Position numbers and translations under genes: made by a program
Assembly: GCF_000725485.1 (NCBI RefSeq)
Contig: NZ_JOAG01000041.1
Coordinates: forward strand, 1 to 64,000
Source of the DNA: Nonomuraea candida
GTDB taxonomy: Bacteria > Actinomycetota > Actinomycetes > Streptosporangiales > Streptosporangiaceae
Direction: 5' to 3'
Length of the DNA stretch: 64,000 nucleotides
The notes under the pieces: generated by a model
The model's input: the letters and a program-made list of their open reading frames with translations, nothing else
Told to the model about the DNA's origin: nothing
Database searches by the model: none
Shown here: positions 55,542 to 64,000 of the stretch, piece after piece
How the letters are laid out: every line of letters begins with the position of its first letter
Numbering within the stretch: position 1 is the stretch's first letter

Positions 55542-55936
55542 AGCCCATGACTGTGGTGGTGGCCGCGGTGATCGTCGCTCCCGGCGCGCGGGTGCTGGCC
55601 GCCCAGCGCGCCGAGCCCGCCGCGCTGGCCGGCGGCTGGGAGTTCCCCGGCGGGAAGGTGGACCCCGGGGAGGACGACGAGACGGCCCTGGTGCGCGAGT
55701 GCCGGGAGGAGCTCGGCGTGGAGATCGCGGTGGGCGAACGCGTCGGCGGTGACTGGCCGCTGGCCGAGGGGTACGTCATGCGTGTGTGGCTCTGCTCCCT
55801 CGTCTCCGGCACCCCCGAGGCCAAGGAGCACCTGGCGCTGCGCTGGCTCGGGCCGGGCGAATACGGCGACGTCGAGTGGCTGGGGGCCGACCTGCCCATC
55901 ATGAAGGCCGTGGAAAATCTGCTCCTCCCCGATTAG
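55538..55936 (+). CDS. Nudix hydrolase, MutT-like
   Basis: A 132-residue protein with a complete Nudix box (GGKVDPGEDDETALVRECRE, then ELGV). The GGWEFPGG entry and short length match MutT-type 8-oxo-dGTP diphosphatases, which clean the nucleotide pool. ATG overlaps the hydrolase stop (ATGA), so it is translated with the secretion genes even though its job appears unrelated. Its end, with VEWLGADLPIMKAVE, is typical of the family. Confidence 0.9.
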   Translation: MKPMTVVVAAVIVAPGARVLAAQRAEPAALAGGWEFPGGKVDPGEDDETALVRECREELGVEIAVGERVGGDWPLAEGYVMRVWLCSLVSGTPEAKEHLALRWLGPGEYGDVEWLGADLPIMKAVENLLLPD

Positions 55937-56004
55937 GCCGTCCCTCTCTGTGACACAATGATTACTAGCGGTAGTTTTGTCACGGCAGGGGGAGTTGGGG
56001 AGCG

Positions 56005-57474
56005 ATGCGGCGTGGCTGGATCATCGCCGGAGCGCTGGTCCTGGCGGCGGTGCCCGCCGTGCCCGTGGCCGCGGCCGGGGTGTCGCTGGTGCTCGAACGC
56101 GTCAACGGCGCCGACGGGGTCGGCAAGTGGATGCGGACCGGCGACGTGCAGCGGTTCCGGGTGCGGATCAACGGGATGGCCAGAGGGGCCCGGGTGGCGG
56201 TGGCCGCCAGCCCGGCGGAGGCGCTGGCGGAGGTGGCCTGCGTGCCGTCCCCGGCGCAGGGCCCGGCCACGGGCCGTCCCGAGGCCGCCGGCGCCCCCCT
56301 GAGCGGCGCCGTGGCCGCCCCCTCGGCCGCCGGCCACACCCCAGACACGCGCTCCACCTCAGACGCGCGCTCGGCTCCGGACTCGCGCTCCGCTCCGGAC
56401 TCGCGCTCCGCTCCGGACCCGCACCCCGCCTCGGCTGGGTACGGCACGGCGGCCGGGGCGCCGGCGGTGCGGGCGCTGGCCGCCGTGGGCGCCGCTGCGC
56501 CGGCGGACGGGGTCGTGCCGGGCACGCGGGTGTGCGCGCTGGGGAAGGTCGCCGGCGAGCGGGCCGTGGACGTCACGCTCAGGGCGCCTGAGGGGGCACG
56601 GAAGGTGGTGCTCGCGGCGGTGGCCCGGACCCGGGACGTCAAGGGCGGCGGCCTGACGACCATGAGCGAGACGACCGCCGTGCGGGTCAGGCAACAGCCC
56701 ACGGAACACACCGGCGAGCCCACCACGGGCCGGGCCACGGGCCCGCTCACAGGCCGGGTCACGGGCCCGCTCACGGGACGCGCCGGGCAGCCGATCACCG
56801 GAGGGGCCCACGGGCCGATCGCGGGCGAAGCGGCGGTCCTCAGCGGCCCCGCACACCGCGTGCGACCGGAGAAGCGCCGCCCCAGCACGGACGCGGGGCG
56901 GAGCGCCTCAGGAGTGGGGCGGCCGGCCGCGGGTGCGGGTGAGGGGCGGAGGTCCGCCGTGGCCGGCGCGGACGGATCGACGCCGGCGGCGGGCACGGAC
57001 GCGGGCAAGCGGGCGGAGGCCGTGGGCGCGGGGACGGGAGTCGTGGGTGCGGAGACAGGGGCGGGCCGGGCGTCGCGGGCTTCGGGGGAGTCGCGGGAGG
57101 GCGGCCTGCTGGCGGCCCGGGCTCAGGAGCCCGCCGCGGCGGCGGGCGGGCTTGTGCTGCCGGAGGCCGCACCCGGGAAGGCGCCTGGTGGCGCGGCGTC
57201 GGGAGGCTCCGGAGCGGCAGCCGCCGCGGAGCCCCGGGCGCCGGAGGTGGCGGGGCCGGTGGTCACGTTCCGGCCCGACGCGGCCAGTGGAGAGGCGCCG
57301 CTGCCGCTGGCCGTGGCCGTGAATGCGAAGCCGGTCGAGCCGGTCACGTGGGTGAGCCCGATCGACGGTCCCTGGGCGTTGCCCATGGTCGCGGGTGGCA
57401 TCGGAGTGCTTCTGGGAGGCCTGTGGTGCATTGGCACGGTACAACGAGGACGTAACCGGAAAAAGGTGTTGTAA
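56005..57474 (+). CDS. Repeat-rich exported protein with C-terminal anchor
   Basis: A 489-residue protein of unknown function. It has a signal peptide (GWIIAGALVLAAVPAVPVAA), an extracytoplasmic domain (about 24-215) interrupted by a Ser/Asp/Arg repeat (SAPDSRSAPDSRSAPD), a long disordered region with TGPLTGRVTGPLTGR and Ala/Gly-rich stretches, and a final membrane helix (LPMVAGGIGVLLGGLWCIG) with a basic tail. The single-pass, wall-spanning layout suggests a surface protein. Start ATG at 56005. It follows the secretion genes on the same strand after a 68-base gap. Confidence 0.65.
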   Translation: MRRGWIIAGALVLAAVPAVPVAAAGVSLVLERVNGADGVGKWMRTGDVQRFRVRINGMARGARVAVAASPAEALAEVACVPSPAQGPATGRPEAAGAPLSGAVAAPSAAGHTPDTRSTSDARSAPDSRSAPDSRSAPDPHPASAGYGTAAGAPAVRALAAVGAAAPADGVVPGTRVCALGKVAGERAVDVTLRAPEGARKVVLAAVARTRDVKGGGLTTMSETTAVRVRQQPTEHTGEPTTGRATGPLTGRVTGPLTGRAGQPITGGAHGPIAGEAAVLSGPAHRVRPEKRRPSTDAGRSASGVGRPAAGAGEGRRSAVAGADGSTPAAGTDAGKRAEAVGAGTGVVGAETGAGRASRASGESREGGLLAARAQEPAAAAGGLVLPEAAPGKAPGGAASGGSGAAAAAEPRAPEVAGPVVTFRPDAASGEAPLPLAVAVNAKPVEPVTWVSPIDGPWALPMVAGGIGVLLGGLWCIGTVQRGRNRKKVL

Positions 57475-57481
57475 TTCCGTC

Positions 57482-57509
57482 TTTACTGTTACTTTTACCC
57501 GGCTAGTAT
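57482..57509 (+). promoter_or_regulatory. Possible promoter
   Basis: TTTACT and TAGTAT with a 16-base spacer, ending 39 bases before the next GTG start, in an AT-richer gap. It is a weak match to the vegetative consensus. Confidence 0.3.
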
Positions 57510-57548
57510 TCCCTTGACCATGGTTCCGGGAATCCGCGGAGGGCACCG

Positions 57549-59009
57549 GTGGCACGCACACGAGCGACAGCCGTGTCCGCTATCGTCCTGGCGCTCGGCC
57601 TGACGGGCGTCGGAGCGGCCCCGTTCATCACGCAGAGCGCCAGCGCGTCCGCCGCGCGGTTGGATCCTGTCGTCGAGCCCTGTGACGCCGACGTGTCGCT
57701 GTGCACCGACATCACGCCCGAGACCACGATCACGGTCACCACGACGCTGGGCTCGCCGAGCCCCACCGGGCCGGAGGAGGCGCCGGAGACGACGGTCACC
57801 AAGACCGTCACCGCGACCCCGACCAAGACCAGCAAGCCGCCGAGCCCGACCCCGACCAAGACCAGCACGCCTCCGCCGGTCCCGGAGACGACTCCGACGC
57901 AGAACCCGCAGCCGCTGCCCACGCAGAGCGTCGAGGTTCCGCCCGTCACCTCCACCACGCCCACGCCCGAGCAGTCCGTCGAGATGCCGACCATCGCGCC
58001 GACCGAGGCGGCCACCACCCCGCAGCCGAGCGAGACGCAGGTCGCCTCCACCGAGGAGGTGCTGGAGCTGCGGAAGGCGGCGCCGGAGTTCGACCAGACC
58101 GAGCTGACGCGCAAGCTCAGCATCCCGGCGCTGGTGCTGGTGCTGCTCGCGCTGTTCGCGGTGCTGATCTTCGAGGGACGGCTGCGCAGGATGGCCCACG
58201 CGGCGGCCGTGCGCAGGGCCGGCCCTCAGCACGCGGGGCCGCTGGGCGCGCAGCCGACCGCGCCCATGGGACCCCGGCCGGACCTGCCCCCGCACGGCGG
58301 CGGCTATCCGGCGGGGCCCGGTTACGCGGCGTCGGGCTTCCCGGCTCCGCCCACGTACCCGGGCGGCACGGCGTACGCGCCGATCATCAGCTTCGTGCCG
58401 GTGCAGACCTATCCGAGCGGCCCGCCCCAGTACGGCTACCAGGACCCGAACCATCCGTACCCGCCGCAGGGCTACATGCAGGAGCCCGGCGTGCACGGGG
58501 AGGCGCCGCCGGAGCCCGTGGTGCTGCACCCGGACGAGTTCGACTCCTACAGCGAGCCCCCGCGGCCGGCCGGCGAGCCGGCCCGCGAGCGCGACCTGTT
58601 CGAGCCGCTGGTGCCGCCGTCGCCGCCGCCCGCCGATATCCCGCCGGGCGGTGCGGAGCCCTACGACGGCGGTCTCGACCAGCCGCTCGGCCCGGCCTCC
58701 GCCGCCGAGCCCGGCGACTCGGAGCCGTGGGAGCAGGGCGAGCCCGGCTCGCTGTTCCGCCCGGCCGTGCCGCGCGACCCGAACGCGCCCAGGGACTACG
58801 AGCCGCCGCCGTACCTGCCGGCCGACGGCGACGTGACGGCCGTCCAGCCGCTGCCGCCCCAGCCCGCCCCCCAGGAGGCGTCACAGGAGGCGTCACAGAA
58901 GGCGTCGCAGGAGGCGTCACAGGAGGCACGGCAGCCGGAGGACGGGCCGCGCGAGCCGACCAAGGAGATGCCCGACCCCAAGCGCAGGCGGTTCGGCAGG
59001 AAGAAGTAG
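57549..59009 (+). CDS. Exported Thr/Pro-rich membrane protein with long cytoplasmic Pro-rich tail
   Basis: A 486-residue protein: signal peptide to about residue 35, an extracytoplasmic Thr/Pro/Ser-rich stalk (TTITVTTTLGSPSPT, TPTKTSKPPSPTPTKTS), one membrane helix at about 195-213 (SIPALVLVLLALFAVLIFEG), and a cytoplasmic tail of 270 residues rich in Pro/Gly/Tyr. The tail ends with a five-residue repeat (ASQEA type) and PKRRRFGRKK. The stalk is a likely O-mannosylation substrate, though that is inferred. GTG at 57549 follows GGAGGG. Function unknown; it is the last gene before a strong terminator. Confidence 0.7.
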   Translation: MARTRATAVSAIVLALGLTGVGAAPFITQSASASAARLDPVVEPCDADVSLCTDITPETTITVTTTLGSPSPTGPEEAPETTVTKTVTATPTKTSKPPSPTPTKTSTPPPVPETTPTQNPQPLPTQSVEVPPVTSTTPTPEQSVEMPTIAPTEAATTPQPSETQVASTEEVLELRKAAPEFDQTELTRKLSIPALVLVLLALFAVLIFEGRLRRMAHAAAVRRAGPQHAGPLGAQPTAPMGPRPDLPPHGGGYPAGPGYAASGFPAPPTYPGGTAYAPIISFVPVQTYPSGPPQYGYQDPNHPYPPQGYMQEPGVHGEAPPEPVVLHPDEFDSYSEPPRPAGEPARERDLFEPLVPPSPPPADIPPGGAEPYDGGLDQPLGPASAAEPGDSEPWEQGEPGSLFRPAVPRDPNAPRDYEPPPYLPADGDVTAVQPLPPQPAPQEASQEASQKASQEASQEARQPEDGPREPTKEMPDPKRRRFGRKK

Positions 59010-59021
59010 GCGAAAACGAGA

Positions 59022-59047
59022 GCGGGGGCCGGACATCCGGCCCCCGC
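59022..59047. terminator. Strong hairpin terminator between convergent operons
   Basis: GCGGGGGCCGG-ACAT-CCGGCCCCCGC: an 11-bp perfect stem with a 4-base loop, 12 bases after the stop of the last secretion-locus gene and 12 bases before the sdhB end. It can serve both directions. Confidence 0.85.
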
Positions 59048-59059
59048 TTCGTCATCCGC

Positions 59060-59812
59060 TCACTTGCCGCGCCGGAAGATCTTGTTGCCCAGCCACACCA
59101 GCGGATCGTACTTGCGGTCCACCACGCGCTCCTTCATCGGGATCAGCGCGTTGTCGGTGATCTTGATGTGCTCGGGGCAGACCTCGGTGCAGCACTTGGT
59201 GATGTTGCAGTAGCCGAGCCCGTGCTCCTGCTGGGCCGCCTCCTGCCGGTCCGCCACGTCGTAGGGGTGCATGTCCAGCTCGGCGATCCGCATGAGGAAG
59301 CGGGGACCGGAGAAGTTGGTCTTGTTCTCCTCGTGGTCGCGGATCACGTGGCAGACGTTGTTGCACATGAAGCACTCGATGCACTTGCGGAACTCCTGCG
59401 AGCGCTCGACGTCGACCTGCTTCATCCGGTATTCGCCCGGCCGCACGCCGCTCGGCGGCGTGAAGGAGGGGACCTCCCTGGCCTTCTGGTAGTTGTACGA
59501 GACGTCGGTCACGAGGTCCTTGATGACCGGGAACGTCCGCATGGGGGTGACCGTGATGGTCTCGTCCTCGGAGAAGGTGGACATCCGGGTCATGCAGCCG
59601 AGCCGCGGCTTGCCGTTGATCTCCATGCTGCACGAGCCGCACTTGCCCGCCTTGCAGTTCCACCGCACCGCCAGGTCGGGGGCCTGCGTGGCCTGGAGGC
59701 GGTGGATGATGTCGAGGACGACCTCGCCCTCGTTCACCTCGACGGTGAAGTCCTCGAGCCTGCCCTCTCCGCCCTCACCGCGCCAGACCTTGAACTTTGC
59801 CTTGTAGCTCAT
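59060..59812 (-). CDS. sdhB: Succinate dehydrogenase/fumarate reductase iron-sulfur subunit
   Basis: A 250-residue electron-transfer subunit. The [2Fe-2S] cysteines are in NCKAGKCGSCSMEINGKPRL, then GC, and the [4Fe-4S]/[3Fe-4S] cysteines in CIECFMCNNVC and CNITKCCTEVCPEHI. It passes electrons from the flavoprotein to the cytochrome b subunit. Start ATG at 59812 overlaps the sdhA stop (ATGA). The length and the three-gene operon with a single membrane subunit match the Sdh1 type of mycobacteria. Confidence 0.96.
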   Translation of the reverse strand: MSYKAKFKVWRGEGGEGRLEDFTVEVNEGEVVLDIIHRLQATQAPDLAVRWNCKAGKCGSCSMEINGKPRLGCMTRMSTFSEDETITVTPMRTFPVIKDLVTDVSYNYQKAREVPSFTPPSGVRPGEYRMKQVDVERSQEFRKCIECFMCNNVCHVIRDHEENKTNFSGPRFLMRIAELDMHPYDVADRQEAAQQEHGLGYCNITKCCTEVCPEHIKITDNALIPMKERVVDRKYDPLVWLGNKIFRRGK

Positions 59813-61713
59813 GACTTCTTCGCTATCCCGTCGAACTCGGCCATCTCTTCGTCGGTGAGGTACTTCTTCAGCTCGTCACGGTCGAACAGGGTGATCAGGT
59901 CGTCCCGCATGGGCGGCTGGACGCGTACCCGCACCTTGACCGAGGAGCCGTCCTCGGTGGAGCAGACGAGCAGCTTGCGGCGCCACTCCGGGTCCATCCC
60001 GGGGAAGTCGTCGCGGGTGTGCCCGCCGCGGCTCTCCTCGCGCATCAGCGCGGCGCGCGCCACGCACTCCGAGACCAGCACCATGTTGCGCAGGTCGATC
60101 GCGAGGTGCCAGCCGGGGTTGTAGATGCGCGAGCCGGCCGCCCCGACCAGGCGCACCCGCTCCTTGAGCTTCTCGACGACCTCCAGGGCCTCGGAGACCT
60201 CCTCGGCCTTGCGGATGATGCCGACCAGGTCGTTCATCGTGCGCTGGAGCTCGTGGTGGACCTCGTAGGGGTTCTCGCCGCTGCGGCCCAGCGGGGCCAG
60301 CGCCTCCTCCCTGGCGAACTCCACCTGCTCGGGCAGCACCTTGGGCCGGCTCGCGAGCGAGTCGATGTACTCGGCCGCGCCCGCGCCCGCCCGCCGGCCG
60401 AACACCAGCAGGTCGGAGAGCGAGTTGCCGCCCAGCCGGTTGGAGCCGTGCATGCCGCCGGAGACCTCGCCGGCCGCGAACAGCCCCGGCACGGCCGCCG
60501 CGCCGGTGTCGGCGTCGACCTCGACGCCGCCCATGATGTAGTGGCAGGTCGGGCCCACCTGCATGGGCTCGGCGGTGATGTCGACGTCGGCCAGCTCCTT
60601 GAACTGGTGGTGCATCGACGGCAGCCGCTTCTTGATCTCCTCGGCGGGCAGCCGGGTGGAGACGTCGAGGAAGACGCCGCCCTGGGGCGAGCCGCGCCCG
60701 GCCTTCACCTCGGCGTTGATCGCGCGGGCCACCTCGTCACGCGGCAGCAGCTCGGGCGGGCGCCGGTTGTTGGCCTGGTCGGTGTACCAGCGGTCGCCCT
60801 CCTCCTCGGTGGTGGCGTACTTGTCCTTGAAGACGTCGGGGATGTAGTCGAACATGAAGCGCCGGCCCTCGGAGTTACGCAGCACGCCGCCGTCGCCCCG
60901 GACGGACTCGGTGACGAGGATGCCGCGCACCGACGGCGGCCAGACCATCCCCGTGGGGTGGAACTGGATGAACTCCATGTTGATCAGGTTCGCGCCGGCG
61001 AGCAGGGCCAGGGCGTGGCCGTCGCCGGTGTACTCCCAGGAGTTGGAGGTCACGACGTAGGACTTGCCGATGCCGCCGGTGGCCAGCACCACGGCCGGGG
61101 CGTCGAAGAGCACGAAGTTGCCGGTCTCGCGCCAGTAGCCGAACGCGCCGGAGATCGCGTCGCCGTCCTTGAGCAGCCGGGTGACCGTGCACTCGGCGAA
61201 GACCTTGATGTAGGCCTCGTAGTCGCCGTGCGTCTCGTAGTCCTCCTGCTGGAGCGCGACCACGCGCTGCTGCAGGGTACGGATCAGCTCCAGCCCGGTA
61301 CGGTCGCCCACGTGTGCGAGCCGTGGGTACTCGTGCCCGCCGAAGTTCCGCTGGCTGATCTTGCCGTCCTTGGTGCGGTCGAACAGCGCGCCCCACGCCT
61401 CCAGCTCCCACACGCGGTCGGGGGCCTCCTTGGCGTGCAGCTCGGCCATGCGCCAGTTGTTGAGGAACTTGCCGCCGCGCATGGTGTCCCGGAAGTGCAC
61501 CATCCAGTTGTCGTCGGGGTTGACGTTGCCCATCGCCGCCGCCGCGCCGCCCTCGGCCATGACGGTGTGCGCCTTGCCGAACAGCGACTTGCAGACGATG
61601 GCCGTCCTCTTGCCCTGCTGGCGGGCCTCGATCGCGGCCCGCAGGCCGGCCCCGCCCGCGCCGATCACGACGACGTCGTACTCGTGGCGCTCTGTGTTGT
61701 GCGTGTTTTCCAC
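59809..61713 (-). CDS. sdhA: Succinate dehydrogenase/fumarate reductase flavoprotein subunit
   Basis: A 634-residue catalytic subunit that oxidises succinate to fumarate. FAD motif VVIGAGGAGLRAAIEA, the covalent flavin His region KAHTVMAEGGAAAAMG, the active-site segment MEFIQFHPTGM, and the late GGMHGSNRLGGNSL block are all present. GTG at 61713 is the start. It lies 12 bases after the cytochrome gene and overlaps sdhB by four bases. The 634-residue size is that of the longer Sdh1 type. Confidence 0.97.
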   Translation of the reverse strand: MENTHNTERHEYDVVVIGAGGAGLRAAIEARQQGKRTAIVCKSLFGKAHTVMAEGGAAAAMGNVNPDDNWMVHFRDTMRGGKFLNNWRMAELHAKEAPDRVWELEAWGALFDRTKDGKISQRNFGGHEYPRLAHVGDRTGLELIRTLQQRVVALQQEDYETHGDYEAYIKVFAECTVTRLLKDGDAISGAFGYWRETGNFVLFDAPAVVLATGGIGKSYVVTSNSWEYTGDGHALALLAGANLINMEFIQFHPTGMVWPPSVRGILVTESVRGDGGVLRNSEGRRFMFDYIPDVFKDKYATTEEEGDRWYTDQANNRRPPELLPRDEVARAINAEVKAGRGSPQGGVFLDVSTRLPAEEIKKRLPSMHHQFKELADVDITAEPMQVGPTCHYIMGGVEVDADTGAAAVPGLFAAGEVSGGMHGSNRLGGNSLSDLLVFGRRAGAGAAEYIDSLASRPKVLPEQVEFAREEALAPLGRSGENPYEVHHELQRTMNDLVGIIRKAEEVSEALEVVEKLKERVRLVGAAGSRIYNPGWHLAIDLRNMVLVSECVARAALMREESRGGHTRDDFPGMDPEWRRKLLVCSTEDGSSVKVRVRVQPPMRDDLITLFDRDELKKYLTDEEMAEFDGIAKKS

Positions 61714-61725
61714 TGAAAGCTGTCC

Positions 61726-62514
61726 TTACGCGTACGGGAAGTTGATGATGCCCTTGGCCACCAGGCGGACGTACAGGTCGGCGCCCATGACGGAGAACAT
61801 CGAGGCCCACGCGAGGGGTTGGTGCTTGGCGTTGAGCTTGGAGACGAACCCCCAGGCCCGGTAGCGCAGCGGGTGGCGGGAGAAGTGGTTGAGCCGGCCC
61901 GCGACGATGTGCCGGCAGGAGTGGCACGACAGCGTGTAGGCGTTGATGAGGACGGCGTTGAGGATCAGGATCCAGCTCCCCAGGCCCGCCGGCTTGTGCA
62001 CGAGCGCCAGCACGGCGTCGTAGGCCAGGATGAGACCGATCACGATGGCGGCGTAGAAGAAGTACCGGTGGACGTTCTGCATGATGAGCGGGAAGCGCCG
62101 CTCACCGGTGTACTTGCCGTGCGGCTCCTGCACCGCGCAGGCGGGCGGCGACAACCAGAAGGAGCGGTAGTAGGACTTGCGGTAGTAGTAGCAGGTCAGC
62201 CGGAATCCGCCGGGCAGGGCGAGGATGAGCAGGCCGGGCGACAGGGCGTACCAGTCGCCGATCGGCGCCCACCCGAACAGCTGCGCCCCTTCGGGGCACG
62301 TCACCGCGGCCAGGCAGGGTGAGGCGAACGGGGCGATGTAGGGATCGACGAAGATGCTGTTGTCGATGATCGCCCATACACCGTAGACGAGGAATGAGCT
62401 GAGCCCCAGGAACGTCACGAACGGGGTCAGCCACCATCTGTCTGTTCGCAGGGTGCGCACCTTGACTTGCGCACGTTGCCTTCGTACTGGAGCGTCGGGC
62501 GTCGTCTGGGTCAT
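61726..62514 (-). CDS. sdhC: Succinate dehydrogenase cytochrome b subunit (single membrane subunit)
   Basis: A 262-residue membrane anchor with five hydrophobic helices (TPFVTFLGLSSFLVYGVWAI, LSPGLLILALPGGF, YFFYAAIVIGLILAYDAVLAL, WILILNAVLINAYTL and a final helix). His in QNVHRYFF and SCHSCRHIVAG are likely haem ligands. One long subunit replaces separate SdhC and SdhD, as in Sdh1 of mycobacteria. Start ATG at 62514 is preferred because GAGAGG lies upstream; an extended reading frame to 62664 has no such site. First gene of sdhCAB. Confidence 0.9.
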   Translation of the reverse strand: MTQTTPDAPVRRQRAQVKVRTLRTDRWWLTPFVTFLGLSSFLVYGVWAIIDNSIFVDPYIAPFASPCLAAVTCPEGAQLFGWAPIGDWYALSPGLLILALPGGFRLTCYYYRKSYYRSFWLSPPACAVQEPHGKYTGERRFPLIMQNVHRYFFYAAIVIGLILAYDAVLALVHKPAGLGSWILILNAVLINAYTLSCHSCRHIVAGRLNHFSRHPLRYRAWGFVSKLNAKHQPLAWASMFSVMGADLYVRLVAKGIINFPYA

Positions 62515-62716
62515 CGCGGACCTCTCCACCTCCCGCGGACCCCGTCGCGCAGGGGGCCCGTGGTTTCGTTTCGCTGGGCGCGCTCCTACGGAGGTGCCCG
62601 CTCGGGCGCGCGTTGGTGGGGGATACGTTACGACGACAGGATCGAAATTTGTGAGCGGGGTCACTCACTTTTTCGATGACTGACTGTGATTCCTGTCACC
62701 CTCGCGCGTCAGGACG

Positions 62717-63157
62717 CTACCCCTGGGCCGGCAACTTCACCACAGTGACGAAAAAATCATCGATTTGCCGGACAACTCGGATGAATTGCTCGAAATCCAC
62801 CGGCTTCGCGACATAGGCGTTCGCGTGCAGCCGGTAGCTGTGGAGGATGTCCTCCTCGGCCTCCGACGTCGTCAGGATCACCACCGGGATCGTGCGCAGC
62901 TCGCTGTCGGCCTTCACCTCCCTCAACACCTCCATGCCGCTCATCCGGGGCAGGTTGAGGTCGAGCAGGATCAGGTCGGGGCGCGAGGCGTGGGCGAAGC
63001 CGTCCTGGCGGCGCAGGTACGCCATCGCCTGCTCGCCGTCGTTGACCACGTTGAGCCGGTTGCGCACCTTGTTGAGGTCGAAGGCCTCCTTGGTGAGCAG
63101 GACGTCAGCCTGGTCGTCCTCGACCAGCAGCACCTCGATCGGGCGCCATCCGTTCAT
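62717..63157 (-). CDS. Single-domain response regulator (Rcp1-like)
   Basis: A 146-residue receiver-only protein: acidic pocket VEDDQAD, phospho-acceptor Asp66 in [13 protein letters not shown], Thr in [11 protein letters not shown], Lys in [14 protein letters not shown]. There is no output domain. This is the pattern of Rcp1-type regulators, which work with phytochrome-like kinases. The ATG at 63157 lies two bases after the kinase stop, so the two are coupled. It probably relays phosphate or works through protein contact. Confidence 0.92.
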   Translation of the reverse strand: MNGWRPIEVLLVEDDQADVLLTKEAFDLNKVRNRLNVVNDGEQAMAYLRRQDGFAHASRPDLILLDLNLPRMSGMEVLREVKADSELRTIPVVILTTSEAEEDILHSYRLHANAYVAKPVDFEQFIRVVRQIDDFFVTVVKLPAQG

Positions 63158-63159
63158 CG

Positions 63160-64000
63160 TCAGCCTCTCGCCGCGGGGAGCGTCCAGCGGAACGTCGCGC
63201 CGTGACCCGCCGCCCGGGCCGGCCCGCCGCCGTCCGTCCCGGCGTCTGCCGCAGGGTCTTTCTCGTGTCCCGGGGTGCCGTCGAGCCACAACGTCCCGCC
63301 GTGATACTCGACGATCTTCCGGCACAGCGCCAGCCCGATGCCCGTCCCCGGGTACACGTCGCGGGGATGGAGGCGCTGGAAGATCAGGAAGATGCGGTCG
63401 GCGTACTTGGGCTCCACGCCGATGCCGTTGTCGGAGCAGCTGAACTCCCACATGTCGCCGGCCCGCCTGGCCCCGATGTGCACCCGCGGCGGCTCCTCCG
63501 AGCGGAACTTGACGGCGTTCTCGATCAGGTTCTGGAAGAGCTGGGTGAGCTGGAGCTGGTTGCCGATGACCGGGGGCAGCTCGTCCCGGGTGACGGTCGC
63601 GCCGGCGTCCTCGATGGCCGCCGAGAGGTTGTCCAGCGCCCGGTCCAGCGCGGCGCCCGAGTCGACCGTGCTCCTCTCCCCGGTCACCCGGCCGACCCGG
63701 GAGAAGTCGAGCAGGTCGTTGATGAGCAGCTGCATGCGCTTGGCGCCGTCCACCGCGTAGTGGATGTACTGCCTGGCCCGGTCGTCGAGCTGGGCGCCGT
63801 AGCGCTGCTCCAGCATCTGGGTGAAGCTGGCGACCTTGCGCAGCGGCTCCTGGAGGTCGTGGCTGGCCACGTACGCGAACTGCTCCAGCTCCCCGTTCGA
63901 CCGGCGCAGCTCCTCGGTCTGGTCGGTGGCCACCCGCCAGGCCGCGACGATCCTGGCGCGCATGGAGTCGATGTGGCTGGACAGCTCGGCCAGCTCCCTG
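63160..64000 (-). CDS. Sensor histidine kinase, C-terminal part (cut by window edge)
   Basis: At least 279 residues. The reading frame is open to the edge of the window, so the real start lies beyond 64000. Visible: the end of a helical linker ([17 protein letters not shown]-like), a HisKA domain with [14 protein letters not shown], and a HATPase domain ([45 protein letters not shown]). The DLQEPLRKV His box is that of phytochrome-type kinases. A Gly/Pro-rich insert lies near the end. It is paired with the receiver protein just downstream. Confidence 0.92.
   Translation of the reverse strand, partial: RELAELSSHIDSMRARIVAAWRVATDQTEELRRSNGELEQFAYVASHDLQEPLRKVASFTQMLEQRYGAQLDDRARQYIHYAVDGAKRMQLLINDLLDFSRVGRVTGERSTVDSGAALDRALDNLSAAIEDAGATVTRDELPPVIGNQLQLTQLFQNLIENAVKFRSEEPPRVHIGARRAGDMWEFSCSDNGIGVEPKYADRIFLIFQRLHPRDVYPGTGIGLALCRKIVEYHGGTLWLDGTPGHEKDPAADAGTDGGGPARAAGHGATFRWTLPAARG

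Noticed and set aside
44497..59009. An intact integrative conjugative element
   Set aside because: No integrase, relaxase, coupling ATPase, replication gene, tRNA junction or direct repeat at the ends is visible, and base composition matches the flanks.

Overview
This window is high-G+C chromosomal DNA from an actinomycete. Gene content (AfsQ-type two-component system, F420-type nitroreductase, many TetR/PucR/MocR regulators, DUF5999, DUF1707 and DUF4245 families, a mycobacterial-type ispH/xseA/lipid-droplet-protein block, a Gram-positive TcpC/TcpE apparatus) and frequent GTG or leaderless starts suggest a Streptosporangiales-like organism such as Nonomuraea. That placement is an inference. 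I see no rRNA, tRNA, CRISPR array, insertion sequence, prophage or integrase.

Layout. 0-4 kb: a small gene broken at a 19-G tract, an unknown protein, a short-chain prenyl transferase and a PIN-PhoH ATPase. 3.6-7.3 kb: an AfsQ1/AfsQ2-like system with a GerMN lipoprotein, divergent from a transglycosylase gene, with AfsQ1-type boxes between them. 7.3-9.3 kb: a family 2 glycosyltransferase. 9.3-15.5 kb: a five-gene minus-strand operon that looks like 3-hydroxybutyrate oligomer catabolism (dehydrogenase, PucR-type regulator, MHS transporter, two alpha/beta hydrolases). 15.6-16.9 kb: trpD behind a leader peptide with two tandem Trp codons and attenuator-like hairpins. 17-24.6 kb: class II fumarase, two tandem Ser/Thr kinases, tiny ORFs, a DUF5999 protein and class I fumarase. 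24.7-36 kb: accessory transporters, regulators and oxidoreductases mixed with glpX and xseB. 36-43.4 kb: xseA, a lipid-droplet-type Ala/Pro/Lys-rich protein, ispH, rmuC and ychF.

44.5-59 kb is the most unusual part. It is a compact plus-strand run encoding a type IV secretion-like apparatus: a TcpC/VirB8-like protein, a small membrane protein, a TcpE-like domain fused to a MinD/ParA-like domain with a degenerate P-loop, a VirB4-like ATPase, a VirB6-like channel protein, a second small VirB8-like protein, and a transglycosylase-NlpC/P60 hydrolase. A Nudix hydrolase and two repeat-rich surface proteins follow. There is no relaxase, coupling ATPase, integrase or attachment site, and the flanks are housekeeping genes, so this looks like a resident secretion or envelope machine and not an intact conjugative element.

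59-64 kb: sdhCAB (Sdh1 type) and a response regulator with its histidine kinase, cut by the window edge. With the two fumarases, the succinate-to-malate steps are encoded here twice at the fumarase step.

A second genome-wide style feature is that at least nine genes are followed by degenerate tandem copies of their own last 15-35 bases, often including the stop codon ('echo' repeats).
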